From NCBI GenBank assembly GCA_029948255.1, contig JALIZF010001653.1, positions 317,001 through 381,000 of the forward strand: 64,000 nt of DNA. Direction: 5' to 3'. Made by a program: the position numbers and the translations under genes. Of this stretch, positions 32,325-64,000 are shown one piece after another (within the stretch, counting starts at the first letter, position 1; each line of letters begins with the position of its first letter). This DNA is from Telmatactis stephensoni (lineage: Eukaryota; Cnidaria; Anthozoa; Actiniaria; Isophelliidae). The notes below the pieces were generated by a model. It worked only from the letters and a program-made list of their open reading frames with translations, had not been told where the DNA came from and searched no databases.

Positions 32325-35300
32325 ATGATACCTTGGCTTAGCTACTTTTTGCCCGAAAGTCCTATAGTGCTTTTCGTATTAGCTATGAGCATTGTGGTTC
32401 TTGTCCTGCTTTCCCATCAGCGCAGCCGAGTTCCCGCAAACTCCAAGTTGCCTCCCGGACCTTGGGGTCTGCCTGTAATTGGTATGTTACCAGTATTTTC
32501 TTACTAATCCTTTGCATTGCATACAATTTTGTGTTGTAAAGATCACCATTTTCTAATATTTTGCTTGTGTGTAAGCTTTAACCTTGTCCAGGACTTTTTA
32601 AATTCGTCTCGAATATTTTAAAGTTAAATTCTAAGATAAAGATTGAAAATTATGCTTTTTCAACTTTTGCATTACAGATTTTAGCATGCGCGAAGACATT
32701 TCTTCAATTCTAATTGGAAAATTCATGCAATATTAAGGTTTTAAAGAAGATTTAGTTTATCAAAAGCATAGATTTTGCCATCAGTTGAAGTTGCACTTTG
32801 ACGAACTTTAATCCCTTGCAATTTGTGCAAATTTATCGCAGCTTTACTACACCAATACTGGCTTTTACTGGCTTTTACTTATCTTATGTGTTAAGTTAAG
32901 GAAAATTCTAGAAGATTTTGCCTGATTTTCGCCTCGCTAGTTTCTTCATAGAATAATCCTTTCTCTAATCTGTGGCCGCAAGCCAAGGTCAAAAAAGAAT
33001 AGCCACTGGTCAAATATTTAAACTAACCATATAAATATTAGTTTAATAAAAAAAGTGAAGTATAGCTTTGAATTGTGCTGACAGTCTCAAAGCTTTACTG
33101 GGTCATATGGTCATATGCAAACTTTAGTTTGTCTCAAAAACTAACCATGTACTTGTAGTGAGCTTTAATACGATGTTTTGGCAAAATAAGTCCAAATGGG
33201 GAACCGAGATTCTTGGATTGATGTTGCAGGCAATTTTTAAAGGTTTTGAAAGTGGAACAAACTAACTCTTATTCTGATAGCATTCTATGTGCTCATAATC
33301 AAAGCTTTGTAAAGCAGTTATATGGTCCATCTTGCGCAATATCCCACCGTGGGTTGAGTTCCACGTTTATTGTAGTGCTAAGTTTTCTTACTCTTAACCA
33401 TAAAATTTCCACAAAAATTGCTAAAAAAATATGTCATAAATGTATTTCAAGATGACAAAGAGCGAATTGATCTTACTTGCCTCAATCATATTTTGTCATA
33501 AATAATTGAATTAAATTTTACGAGCTCCGAGACGAAGTTGCAATATTACAGGTCATAGAAAAGTGGTTCTGGAAGCTTCAAGCGGCAGAAGTTAGTTGGC
33601 GTCCATACATGAGTGAATGCACTTGCATTTATATATATATCCTTCATTGGATGCATATGCAGAAAAAGACGGCGATAAAAACGATAGTTTTAAGCTGTCT
33701 TTACATGGAGAATTATCAAAAGTTTAGGCATGGAAATTGATCATCCTTGATTCGCATCGCTCTTGGTTTTGATATCCGTACTTCTTAATTTCTTAATTTT
33801 AAATTGCTGTTAAGCTTACTGCTTTACTGCAACCTTTGTATTCATTCCAGTTGCATATTTCTCACTATCTCTTCTATTCCTTCGAATATTAAGACCTCAG
33901 TAACTCCTTTTCTTTCATTTACTGTAATACATTCATTTCACCTCAATGCCTTTCGCGTATTCCATGCAATTCTTCCACTTTACCTAGTCAGTTTTGTGGC
34001 GTTCCCTTTTTTGTTTCTCTTCTATACTTCTTTGCTCTTCTTTACCTTGAAATTTCATTTTTAGTTCAAAATTGTGCAATATCTCTTCCGCGTGTTTTGT
34101 CTTTACTATGAAAAGGATAATTTCCCCACCAGTTTAATCTCGCAGCAGTACATCCTGACAACACAGATTCAGCAAACAAAACAGACCAGCTTTACCCAGA
34201 TAACCCATCTCTCCAAAGAAAGAAAAAATATTCTTTTTGCGTGATAAAAGCTACTACAAAGGAATCACTATACCTAGAAATTCACCGTATTTTAACCCCC
34301 AACCTACATCGCTTACTAAACATTGGATAAATAAAGTTACTAATTCACGGGTGGTCTTTAGTTACACCCGCCCTTTAGACTGCAACATGACGTCATGACA
34401 CACCAGGGAGTCTCCGAACTGACGTCATAGTTTTATTTAAATCAAAACTTTGAGTCCTCGTTTTTATATGTAAAAATCTCCAAATATGGATCAGTGCAGA
34501 GCAAATGAATGAGTTAGGTTAAAGGTTTGGGGTTATTGAGCTGATTAAGTATTTATATGTGATAATGCTAAAGTACTTATTCACGTAGAGAGAGTATCGG
34601 CGTATGTCATGCAAACCGGTGCAATGGCTCTCAGAATCATGCACACGCTTTAGTTGATCCGGGGAAATTGTTGAAGACGGTCAAGTTAGTGCTTGTGGCT
34701 GGAGACACAGTCACTCTGGATTCCTTACTTGCTGATACAGCAATTTAACAAAATAAACGCCGAATAAATAAAAAAGTTGAACTACATGGATGAAACAGGA
34801 GGAACAAGTTTCTGCAAGTCAGACTCGTTGTTACATTCAACTTAAATTCTTCTACATTTGCAACGAACATTTCATTTCATTTCGTTTTTCTTATAAGTTA
34901 AACTACACAACAAATGGTCTTTCCGTATTTCTTATTTTTAGGGCAATTGAGTATCAACTTATAAATATCCTAATCAAATTTCAACGTTAAAGTGTTCAAT
35001 GAATAATGTACATCTGGGATCCAATTGTCTAAGGATTCCTGGTTTGAGGTTCAGGGTCCCCTATACCCCTTTGCAAAATGAAATCACGCGTCTTTTCACG
35101 CGTCACGGATAATTAAAAAATCTCTTTCACGTTCACAAAAAAATCAAAAGTTGCTTTCACGTGGACGCAAAAAGATTTTAGACCTTAAATTAGCCATTCA
35201 CGTTTCGTGCAAAAGGTAAAGTGGACCCTGAAAATTGGTTGCAGGACAACCAGTACAGTGAAATATCTTTGAAATAATGGTTTTCAAAGAGTTCAAAATA

Positions 35301-38300
35301 GCAAAAAACTCAACATTTGAAAACTCAAATTTGTACTTATTTCATTTTTTGTACTGTTTCTTAATTGAAAGAGCGCTACTCTTAGCCAATCAGCTTTGAG
35401 ATCAGAATATTGTATATCATTCATGTATAGACGCAGAGCTCAGTTCCTAGAACTCGAGTTGTACGAATTTTACGTTACTGATTAGAAATTCCTACTTAGA
35501 ATATATTTGTTGCTTTTAAATCAAGTATCTGTTACAAATAAAAAAAGCAAGGCAGTTTAGAAAGGTTTAACAGACTTGGAATAAGGACTAAACTTGTTCT
35601 GATTCTATTATTAGGATTTTCGTGCATTTTTCCTAAACTTCATTATAAATATTTTATGAGTCTCGCGTGCGTCTTTTTGTCTCTTAATTTTGCCAGATGT
35701 CGACGTTGTCTTGACTAAGATTCAATCACGTAAAGATTGCGAAACACTAAAGAATTAGAACCTAGACGAAAGAGAGAGACAGAAAAACGACGGAGAACGA
35801 TAGCGTGCGAGTAAGAAGAGAGAAAATAAAGTTGAAAGTGAGAGTGGGTGGAAGAAAGAGTAAAATGTACAATCATTTCATGCACTTGATCGACTCTAAA
35901 AGAGCTTGGATGTCAGTCCTTTTAGAAAGAAGTGGGAGGAGGGAAAGAAAGAAGAAAGGAAGGAAGGAAGGAAGGAAGCAAACAAGGAAGCATTTCTACT
36001 TTCGGCGTTTTCGTGTCTTATTCCTAAACCTCTCTGACGTCAGACAAAGACTAATGTAAATATTTTAAATCTCTTTGTCTCTTGATTTTGCCAGATGTCG
36101 ACCCTGTCTTGAATATGATGCAATCACGTAACGATTATATAACACCCTAGACAGAGAAAGACGAGAGAGAACGGAAAGCGTTCGAGTCAGAAGGAAGAAA
36201 AAGAAAAGTTACAAGGGGGTGAAAGAAAGAGCAAAATGCAATTATGCACTTGGCCAACTGAAAAGTCGGATGACGGTACATTATAGCTGTTACAAATAAG
36301 CTGTATAAATATTGTTTAAATAAAATAAAAATAGATAAAATAAAATTATAGTTATTGAAAAATTTTAGGGGGAAAAGCACTGAGGAAGGAAGGAAGGAAG
36401 GAAGGAAGGAAGGAAGGAAGGAAGGAAGGAAGGAAGGAAGGAAGGAAGGAAGGAAGGAGGAAAGGAGGGAAAAAGGAAGAGAAAGGAAGGAAGAAAGAAA
36501 GGAAGAAAGAAGGAAAAATGGAAGGCTGGAAGGACGGAGGATAGGAACGAAGAAAGTGAAGGAAGCAAGAAAGGAAGAGAACGAAAATTTTGAATACAAT
36601 AACTTCTTAAAATGTAGCTTAGAAGGTGTTCGTGGCTGTCTGAAGGACTTTGTTTCTAGTGTAAATCCGTTATGCAAGGTGACTCTTTTTGTGTTGTATA
36701 TCATGGTATTTGCAAATGTGAAGTAATGTAACATGTTGGCTTTCATTAATATTTTGACTACACTGAAAAATTTATTGTGTGTCAGTCATACATACTGTTG
36801 TTAACTAGAAATAAAATTTTGTCCTGTTTTCAACTATAAATAAACTTTTATTAAGACATGCAATACACCTAAAAATAAGTTTAAAAATGGGTTTTTAAGC
36901 CACTGGATGCTTACATGCATAAATAACTCAATACCCATAAGTATTCTGAGATTGAAAACGTAAAGATTTGGATCGAGTAAAAACGTGTGTTCAAGAATCT
37001 GTTTTAGTTTTCTCAGCTCAACCTGAAACTAACACACAAGCACTTTTAGAGAACCTCATTTGCTCTTCCTCGAGAAATCACAAACTACTGCTCGTTGTCG
37101 TTAACTTAATGGATACTTCTAGAAACGAACTCGAGTTTGACTTACACGTGAGAAGAGGGTCTCACCCTAGGGTCGGCCACGAAGGTAACCGCAAGTCAGA
37201 AATACTAAAGGCTCATAAAAGATTTCGACTTGCAAGAATTATACACAGGAAGCCCAATACAAAGCTTGGGATTCTAATGACACAAACCATCTTGGGTATC
37301 CATAGTTGAGTGCAGAGAACTTCTTTTTAGGCCTTTTATGCTGTCAAGACAGTTGAAAACTAACGAATTTTTTTCTCCCTACAAAGGTGCCGCATTCCGC
37401 CTTGGCAAAGAGAGTTACAAAGACTTTGTAAAGCTGAGTGAAGAATACGGCGAGATCTTCAGTCTGTACATCGGAAGCCGATTGGTTGTTGTCCTAAACG
37501 GAAGTGACGTCATAATTGAAGCTCTGGTCAAGAATTCAAGCGCATTTGCTGGTCGCCCTGATTTGTTTACCTTAACGAAGGCCGGAAGTGGAGGACGAGG
37601 AATACTTAATGCTGATTATGGGAATAAGTGGAAGGTCAGTAAATTCCGGGTTTTCCTATTATGGTAAATGCCTTCCATATTTGGTGCGAGAGTAATATAA
37701 ACTTATTTATGCTTTGGAAATGAAACTTTCTTGGACATGTTCATAAATGCATGATTCCTTAAATGGTAAAAACTTTCTATATTTGATTCAGATCGCGTAC
37801 GCCTCACTAATCTCCCCCAAATGAATGGCTTTGAATGTGTGGTTCAGCTTCAAACTTTTTAACTGAAAAATTAAAGTTTTGTGTTTCATTTCGTAGGTAA
37901 TGCGAAAGTCATCAATTTCTGCCATCCATAAATACCTCATGACCAAAGATGTCATTCAAAATATCCTTCACAAGAACAGAGACAATCTCATCAACCATCT
38001 TCAAAACAACCAAGGACGCCCGTGCGATGTGATGCCAGCATTGAAATCAACTACAGCGGGAGTAATTCTTGGCATCCTCTTTGGTGATAACTACGATAAA
38101 GAAGACGTCGACTACGTCCTCACCTTTTCTGACCATTTCCGCGAGACTGTGGGCTGTGGAATGGCAGTGGATTTCATGCCTTGGTTGAAACACTTCTCAG
38201 ATCCCAAGCTCGACAAGTTCTTTGACCTGATGGACACATGCAAAGAAATGATCAGCAGGCTTTATTATGAAAACCGACTCACACACAAGAAGGGAGAAAT

Positions 38301-39884
38301 CCGCAACCTTGCTGATTCCTTGCTTGAAAGCATCCAGAACATTAAAGCTGAAAGACGAAAAGAGAACGCATCGTCTGACTCCAAGGATGACCTAGAAGAC
38401 CTTCCAACAGATCACCGTGATTCAATAATCACCCTTATGGATCTCTTTGGAGCAGGCTTCGATACAAGTTCAATTACATTGTACTTTGCCATTGCGTACT
38501 TGGTTGCCTACCCTGAAGTCCAAAAGAAGATTCAAGAAGAACTGGACCAAGTAGTTGGAAGAGACAGGAATCCCGAGCTCGAGGATCTGAAAGAGCTTCA
38601 CTATACCAACGCCTTTATGTACGAATTGTTTCGTATCTCCTGTTTGGCTCCATCGTCCTTTCCACATTCCACGACAAGTGATGTCACTCTCCGTGATTAC
38701 TTCATTCCTAAAGGTAAGACAATAAGATCTAATGAACTTTCTTGATGTATTATTGCTAATGATGGGCCTTGAAGGTGGTGGATAACCCGTCACCTTTGTG
38801 AGAAGATATAAAGTTGGAAATATTATGTAATAAAATAATGATGTTGACGATGGACCGTGTCTCCAAGTTGGAGGATAACCCATCATTTTTGTGAGGATTT
38901 AAAATGGAAGATGATGGTCTTCTTATGACGTATTAATGTTGATGATGCTCCTCGTGTTTGGTGGAGAACCCGTCTCTTTTGTGAGTGAATAAAAAGTGGA
39001 AGATGGTCTTTCATAAGTGGTATTAATGTTGATGGCGGGCAGGTCTCGTGCGTGATTGGTGGAAAATCCATTTCGTTTGTGAGGGATACAAAGTGGAGGA
39101 TATGATGTTGGTCTCTTACTTGTTGAATTAATAAGTTGATGATGAACCGTGCCTCGAAGGTTGGTGGATAACCCTGTCCTTAAAGAGGAGAATATAACGA
39201 TGGTCTTTCATTAGTCATAAAATGTTGATGTAGGAGCCCGGCAACTCGTTGTTGGTGGAGAAGCGGCATCTGGTTTAGGAGAAACTATGAAAACTAGAAA
39301 ACAATTTGTGGATGTCAATCCGAATGTTAGATATTGAAATACATACATACACATACATACACAAATACTTTATTCGTCCTCAAAAAGGCTTTTCAGAATA
39401 AAGGTTATAAAATACATAAATAAATATAGATAAATAAGTAAACAGATAAATAAATATATATATATATTAAAATAAAATTGACTGATAGAACTATATTGTT
39501 AAGTAGTAATGACAAGAAATATTTGTTTAACTTAAAGTGATTTCTTTCTTTTCAGGGACTGTGGTATTTGTAAACCTGTGGTCAGTGCTACACGATCCCA
39601 TATCGTGGAAAGACCCTGATGTGTTGAACCCCGAGCGTTTCCTTGACGACAAAGGCAAAGTGGTCCATCCCAAAAGCCTCCAAAAATACCTCCCGTTCAG
39701 TGCTGGACGTCGTAGCTGTGCTGGTAAAGCTCTGGCTGAAGCAGAGATCCCTTTCCTGGTCACCAACATGGTTCATCAGTTTGAGTTCACGAGTAAAGAG
39801 CTGCAGGAAAAAAAGGAGATAAAAATAGAGTACGGCTTGACTCTCAAACCTGAGAAATTTCCAGTTATCATAAAGGCACGATGA
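32325..39884 (+). CDS. Cytochrome P450, CYP2-clan type, 4 exons
   Basis: Exons: 32325-32481, 37387-37634, 37897-38713, 39556-39884; introns are GT-AG and in phase; 516 residues, a normal microsomal P450 length. N-terminal hydrophobic anchor (about 12-30) followed by HQRSR and the proline hinge PPGPWGLP (43-50), so it is predicted to sit on the ER facing the cytosol. The oxygen-binding I-helix reads AGFDTS (321-326), K-helix ELFR (378-381), PERF (433-436), and the heme-binding loop FSAGRRSCAG (455-464) with ligand Cys462. It would oxidise a lipophilic substrate with electrons from NADPH-P450 reductase. Hinge, helix and heme motifs resemble the CYP1/CYP2/CYP17 group. I cannot name the subfamily or substrate. 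The acceptor of exon 2 (ccctacaaag) was chosen because the earlier AG at 37330 leads to a stop. Intron 1 is 4.9 kb and repeat-rich. Confidence 0.93.
32482..35600. other. CYP intron 1, proximal part
   Basis: No exon was seen. Contains two perfect TGACGTCA palindromes 32 bp apart (34388-34395 and 34420-34427) and otherwise AT-rich unique-looking sequence. Confidence 0.5.
35610..36460. repeat. Diverged tandem duplication (about 398-bp offset) in CYP intron 1
   Basis: The block from about 35610 (TTTTCGTGCATTTTTCCTAA, then TTTTGCCAGATGTCGAC, CAATCACGTAA and GAAAGAGYAAAATG) recurs from about 36010; the matching TGCCAGATGT words are at 35691 and 36089. Each copy ends in a (GGAA)n tract, short in the first (35956-35978) and long in the second. 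A perfect TGACGTCA occurs at 36035-36042. Confidence 0.8.
36384..36459. repeat. (GGAA)n microsatellite
   Basis: About 19 GGAA units, then impure A/G to 36590, in CYP intron 1. It explains the Lys/Glu/Gly/Arg- and Leu/Pro/Ser/Phe-rich frames on the two strands. Confidence 0.95.
36600..37386. other. CYP intron 1, distal part
   Basis: A plus-strand frame of 113 codons (36968-37309) has no recognisable domain and no fit to the P450 reading phase; I treat it as chance. Confidence 0.4.
38755..39290. repeat. Degenerate minisatellite of about 90 bp in CYP intron 3
   Basis: About six diverged units share an ATGTTGATGATG start, GGTGGATAACCCRTC, TTTGTGAG and AAAGTGGA words. Starts fall near 38757, 38840, 38935, 39025, 39130 and 39225. 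Confidence 0.75.
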
Positions 39885-39971
39885 ATTCAACAAATCAGCC
39901 ACTTACCAGGAAATGAATATACATATAGCAAGTGCACCGCGTACTACCTAATCATTACGTCACTATGAACT

Positions 39972-40187
39972 TGACGTCATCGCTACATCATACCAACCGC
40001 CTTTATGACGTCATCAACACGTCCTCATTATATACTACTTGCTTATCTCGTCCTGACATCTCTTATTATGTTATTATTAACCTCTGACGTCTTTACCTCT
40101 GACATCATCACCCAATACCGCTGACGTCACCATCACCGCTATCACCATCATCACCTCTGACATCATCATCCAATACCTCTGACGTCA
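39972..40187. promoter_or_regulatory. Cluster of TGACGTCA palindromes downstream of CYP
   Basis: Four perfect octamers (39972-39979, 40006-40013, 40122-40129, 40180-40187) and variants TGACATCA (40100, 40158) and AGACGTCA (40190) occur within 220 bp. They are embedded in a degenerate repeat of CCTCTGAC(A/G)TCATCA type. They match CRE/ATF-CREB sites. Whether they act on any gene is not shown. Confidence 0.45.
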
Positions 40188-40249
40188 TCAGACGTCACCA
40201 TTGATTTAGTACATCATAGAACTGCAAATCTGTTAAAATGTCATCAGAT

Positions 40250-41046
40250 GGTAGATACATATGTAACATATGTAAAATATGAGTAGATATATAAAGTCAT
40301 GGCGCCGGACACAAGCCAGCGGTGTCATTCGTTCAATTCAGTGACATTTTAAAACTTTCACAGCTTTTATGTAAATAGGAATCATGATCAAGTCATCATT
40401 TTGGCATGATTTACATCATAGACAATTTGTCTCCATTTGCAATGTTCATACGCTTTCAATTCATTTCAAAATTCAGAACAGATCTGAAAAATGTATATAA
40501 CATATTCATCATATCTACACGGAATGGCGGTATAAGAATTAGATGAAATTCACTGACTGCATGATTGAATTTTATGCCGCAACATATTATTGAAATCAAC
40601 TTTTCATGAGTAATTATTCAATGCACTTTGTAACATAAGAAAAATGGTCACAAATGGTTAAAAATTGTAAAATTGTTCCACGTCTTTATTGTAGAGATAA
40701 ATCGGGGGAAAGAAGAAGAAAAGGTCAGGGGGAGAGAGAAACGGGGGAGGGAGGGAGGGAGGGAAGGAAGGAGGGATCGTAGGGGGCAGAGAAAACGATG
40801 AAGGTGGAGTGTTCTTTTAAAACTTTACAAAACGTCTCTGATATAACTGTCAAAGGAAGCTGTCGTGCATTTTTTAGGTCGAAAAACGCGTAAAATTGCT
40901 TGTGATGCAAAAAGGTGACGTCTTCGTTTCGTCGCTATGGTAACCCCGATATAAATAAGTAGTAAGTGGACGAAAGTTCATAACTGTGGGTGCTTTCATG
41001 TTAGAACTGCAGCCCTTTCAAGTTGACCGGTCGAGCACTAGAGAAA
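40250..41046. other. Intergenic interval
   Basis: No gene was seen. Contains a G/A-rich (GGGA)n-like tract at 40741-40776. Confidence 0.5.
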
Positions 41047-41965
41047 TTGGCATCACCTATTCAACACTGAGACTAACAGCTCTTCAAGGCCTATGACTTT
41101 TTAAGTCGTCTAAAGTAACGGAGTATGAATTATACTAAGGGTTTGTTATCAGTGAACTTCTCCTCCCCCTTAAGTTCTTCTTGTAATATAATCATATTAA
41201 TTATTTAGTATGCAACACAATACGACACGTTCAATCGTGAGTTGTTTGCGAGAATACTGTCTTGTATGCTAGAAAATAAGGTTTCAATTTGATCAGCCAA
41301 GACTACTACATCAACTCCAATATTAACTCATCGGAATGAACTGCATTATTCATCGTGGATGAAATAATAAAGAATACTTATTCCATTGTCTCACAATGTA
41401 GACTCTATACACCATCGCCTGATGAAGACGGCAGTAGCAGTCGAAACACTGAATTCATTCCCAATGACCACTATCATGAGACAATAAATTGAATCTATAA
41501 GTATCCTTTATAACATTAACTCATTTTAGGAATCCTTCTTTTTAGTCAATAAAAAGTTTAGTTAAGCTTCATGTGTCACAGAAATGGCAGATGACAAAGA
41601 TAATCACTAACTTTTTTTTTGAGTTTGCATGTACAAACTTGAGGATGACTTCTCAGGTTTATGGCAAATGCAATTTGCAAAGTGATTCACCTTCCCATTT
41701 AATGGCAACACTAGATATAAAAAAACTCAGAACACATGCATGAACCTCTCTATCATCTGCTTGTTTTCTGTGTAAACCTGAAGCTTGAACTCTGAAATGT
41801 TGAATGTACCAGAGAGTACATCACAAGACAAATTTCTGTACATGTCTACAAAGCTAAAATAAGTAAAAAAGCTTGACATGTTTCTGGGCAGTAAAGCCCT
41901 TTGAGTTTTTCAACTAATGGTCCAAACAGTGAGTTTGGCACTTTCTTTTCCCTTCATGATCACGT
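41047..41965. repeat. 0.9-kb dispersed segment, copy 2
   Basis: Matches 26266-27180 in the same orientation. The left arm of the internal hairpin is missing here (about 41398-41420), while the right arm with AGTCGAAACACTGAATTCATT and ATTCCCAATGACC is kept. Both copies end in the same words and then diverge abruptly. Confidence 0.85.
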
Positions 41966-42850
41966 TGAGCTGTGGCCTTGGAAAATATTCAGTACTTGTG
42001 CTGCAAGGAAGGATGATGAACTACCAAAATCTATTTGTTTATTTTACTCAATGTGCGGATATCCTTTTGGTCATTATGCAACACTAATCTATCAGGTAGA
42101 AGCTCTCTCTTTCCCCTTTCCCTTCCCCACCCCTTCCCTCTCCTTTGCTGCCCCTCGGCTACACCTCGTGCTTCTCCTAACACTTCTCTTAATGTCTTCT
42201 TACAATCTCCGTGTGCTTCTATAACTCAACATAGCACGCTGCCTCATTTTCTATTTCTACACTAATCTATCAGGTAGAGACGCTCTCTTACCCCTTTCCC
42301 TTCCCCACCCCTCCCCTCTCCTTTGCTGCCCCTCCCCTCCCCTCTCCTTAAAGCCACATTCTCATATTCTGTGTGCTCAACTCAGCTCACTTGTTCGTAT
42401 ATTACTGTGGGAAAAAAAGTGGGGGACTCAGAGAAAACCCTCAAAGCAATGGAGAACCTGGAACTACTGAGGCTCTCACCACGACCACCCTTGCTTGCAA
42501 CACACACACAATGATTCCAGCTCAAAGATGGTGTAGGGATCTACATCCAGCTTTATGAAGAAAGACAAAAAGGATACGACCAATGAATGAATAAATGAAC
42601 AAACGAAATGAGTGTGAACAAATGGTACTGACCAAGAGGAACGCAGGCGCTGGGTTCGAGATTACAAATGAATGAAAAGTTTACCCAGAAGCCTCGTTCT
42701 GAGCTATAGAAGAAAAACACTATTCCCAGTCCCTCACGTAGCATCAAGATGGTGGTCGATCATGGCGATCACGAGTATTTTGATATTCAATTTATAATTT
42801 TAATACTTGGTCCTTGTAGCTAGCATATAGTTTAGTAATTTCTGGTCAAA
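41966..42850. other. TRPA1 upstream region with a tandem pyrimidine duplication
   Basis: A block of about 85 bp starting ACACTAATCTATCAGGTAGA and continuing as C/T-rich sequence occurs at about 42081-42165 and again at 42259-42345 (period 178). The final few hundred bases are the presumed TRPA1 promoter/5' UTR. No separate gene is supported. Confidence 0.5.
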
Positions 42851-62484
<19,634 letters not shown>

Positions 62485-62951
62485 TACATTATTAATTAAT
62501 TATTAATTTATTATTGATCCATTTATTATTAACTATTGATGTAAGTAATGATGAAACACCATGGTGTATCAATGGAGGATGAATTATAGGGAGTAGACAT
62601 TAAGTTATATATTATTAGTTATTTTTATTAATCTATCATTAATTATTTTTATTAACTTATCATTAATTATTGTTCAAAGTAATGATGAACCACCATGATA
62701 TATCAGTGGAGGATTAACAAAAAAAGATATTTAGTTATTTCTTTAATTTGAAATTTTATTAATTTATCATTAATTACTGATCAAAGCAAAGATGACCCAC
62801 CATGGTGTATATAGTAAATATAGTAAAGGATGAACAGCAGGCAAAAGATGATGAGTAAATTATTATTAATTAATCATAAATGATTTATAAACCACCATGG
62901 TTGGCGAGCAATTTATTTTCATTTGAGGGGAGTTTTTTTTCATATTCAAAC

Positions 62952-62957
62952 AATAAA
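62952..62957 (+). terminator. Candidate TRPA1 polyadenylation signal
   Basis: First AATAAA after the stop at 62484 and beyond the repeated segment. Further AATAAA words occur near 63155 and 63271, so the real site is uncertain. Confidence 0.3.
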
Positions 62958-62959
62958 CA

Positions 62960-63841
62960 CCCAGTCGAAGAAGAAGTGTTGTACAAAGCTATAAAGTAAT
63001 TCCTTACAGAAAGTTTCGGTTGTTTGTAGTTGTTTTTGGGTGATGAAAGTCGAATTAAAGTGTTAAGCCAAATCCAAAGTGAGCTTTAGCTCTGCAGTTG
63101 CTTATTTGCCATGGGAGTATATTCTTCATATGCAGCTTCAAAGTTGCTAAATCTAAATAAAATGCAGGACAACAACTTTGTACAATTCCGAAGACAGGCA
63201 ATTTATCTTATTATATCAGCTTCTACCTAGTTAGAATAGAATTTGTGTGTTAATCTAAAGCGAAAATTTGCAATAAAACTTGCAACAGGGCTAGCTTTTG
63301 GCACTTTTACCTCTTATTACTCGATATTGAAAAAATCTCCTCTTATTTCAATTATATGAGAACCGAAACTCCACCTTGACAATTTTTTTCTTTTCGCAAA
63401 TATAATTTTTCCGAATAGAATATGAACAATTTAATAACAAGAATTATATTAGTTTTCAGAACGCCTAATCGTACCAAAAAAAAACAGATGCGTTTTCAAC
63501 TTTATCCAGATTTGCCTAAGACGAACAAAAAGTAAAACTACCAAATATATTATCACACCATTTTGCTTACTTCATACATACACAGAGAAAAGTTTAAAAA
63601 CACTCATTTCTACTGGGTTTTGTACTGTTCTATTTTGCTCTTTGTCTCACACAATAAATATTTCCATATGAATTCTTTCAATTTCTATTTCAATAGAACA
63701 GATTGATAGAGATGAATTGATATTCGTTAACCCATACCTTTTTCCATGCTTAAGAAGAACGTGATTGTGGAGAGGAAATTCAAAAAAAATGAAAATATAA
63801 AATATGTACATGGATTAACATCCTTTCTTGGTAGATGCAAC

Positions 63842-63877
<36 letters not shown>

Positions 63878-64000
63878 TATATTCTTTTGTTGATATCTTT
63901 TGACGCAATATAGAAAAAATTGCTGGTAGCCATGTTGGATGAATGAGCAATAGGCAATAGTGAGAAATCTTTTGTTGAAGCTCATCCAAGATGACTCACT
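62960..64000. other. Downstream intergenic DNA
   Basis: AT-rich. Contains (ATT)n/(AT)n at about 63843-63883. No exon was recognised on either strand. Confidence 0.45.

Noticed and set aside
36968..37309. 113-codon frame before CYP exon 2
   Set aside because: It does not fit the P450 reading phase and resembles no domain known to me.
37331..37386. Earlier acceptor for CYP exon 2 (AG at 37329-37330)
   Set aside because: In phase with exon 1 it reaches a TGA after eight further codons; the acceptor before 37387 gives the conserved P450 sequence.

Overview
The window is animal nuclear DNA. Genes are split by spliceosomal GT-AG introns, intergenic and intronic DNA is AT-rich, and the sequence is crowded with short inverted-repeat (MITE-like) elements, tRNA-derived SINEs, truncated LINE 3' ends and microsatellites. 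The gene set (a TRPA1-type channel, CDK8, a CYP2-clan P450, a chymotrypsin-like protease, a condensation-domain enzyme) and the repeat style suggest an anthozoan cnidarian, probably a stony coral. The taxon is an inference, because no species-specific marker was seen.

Layout. 0-3.7 kb: repeats only. 3.7-11.1 kb: a chymotrypsin-like S1 protease gene on the minus strand. It has a signal-peptide exon, an activation-site exon, an Asp exon and a terminal exon; the His exon was not found and the catalytic Ser codon reads Gly. A LINE relic, an intronless plus-strand gene for a membrane-anchored condensation/acyltransferase-superfamily protein (7842-9413) and a 452-bp (TTTCTTTG)n array lie between its two halves. 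12.0-13.7 kb: a composite foldback transposon with an exact 6-bp target duplication. 14.0-25.7 kb: a complete 13-exon CDK8 gene whose introns hold about eight inverted-repeat elements. 25.7-32.3 kb: intergenic, including one copy of a 0.9-kb duplicated segment. 32.3-39.9 kb: a four-exon cytochrome P450 with a 4.9-kb first intron, followed by a cluster of TGACGTCA palindromes and the second copy of the 0.9-kb segment. 42.9-62.5 kb: a complete 21-exon TRPA1-like channel gene, then 1.5 kb of 3' flank that begins with degenerate tandem copies of the end of its own coding sequence.

The five genes are functionally unrelated neighbours (secreted protease homologue, lipid or acyl enzyme, Mediator kinase, ER monooxygenase, sensory cation channel). 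No operon-like logic is expected or seen. CDK8, the P450 and TRPA1 were reconstructed exon by exon from splice sites and reading phase; all junctions are in phase and give 464, 516 and 1264 residues. The most unusual material is in the non-coding part: the composite foldback element, nested MITEs, a 190-bp near-perfect palindrome, an alternating 22-bp minisatellite, and a duplicated splice acceptor in TRPA1 that leads to an in-frame stop.
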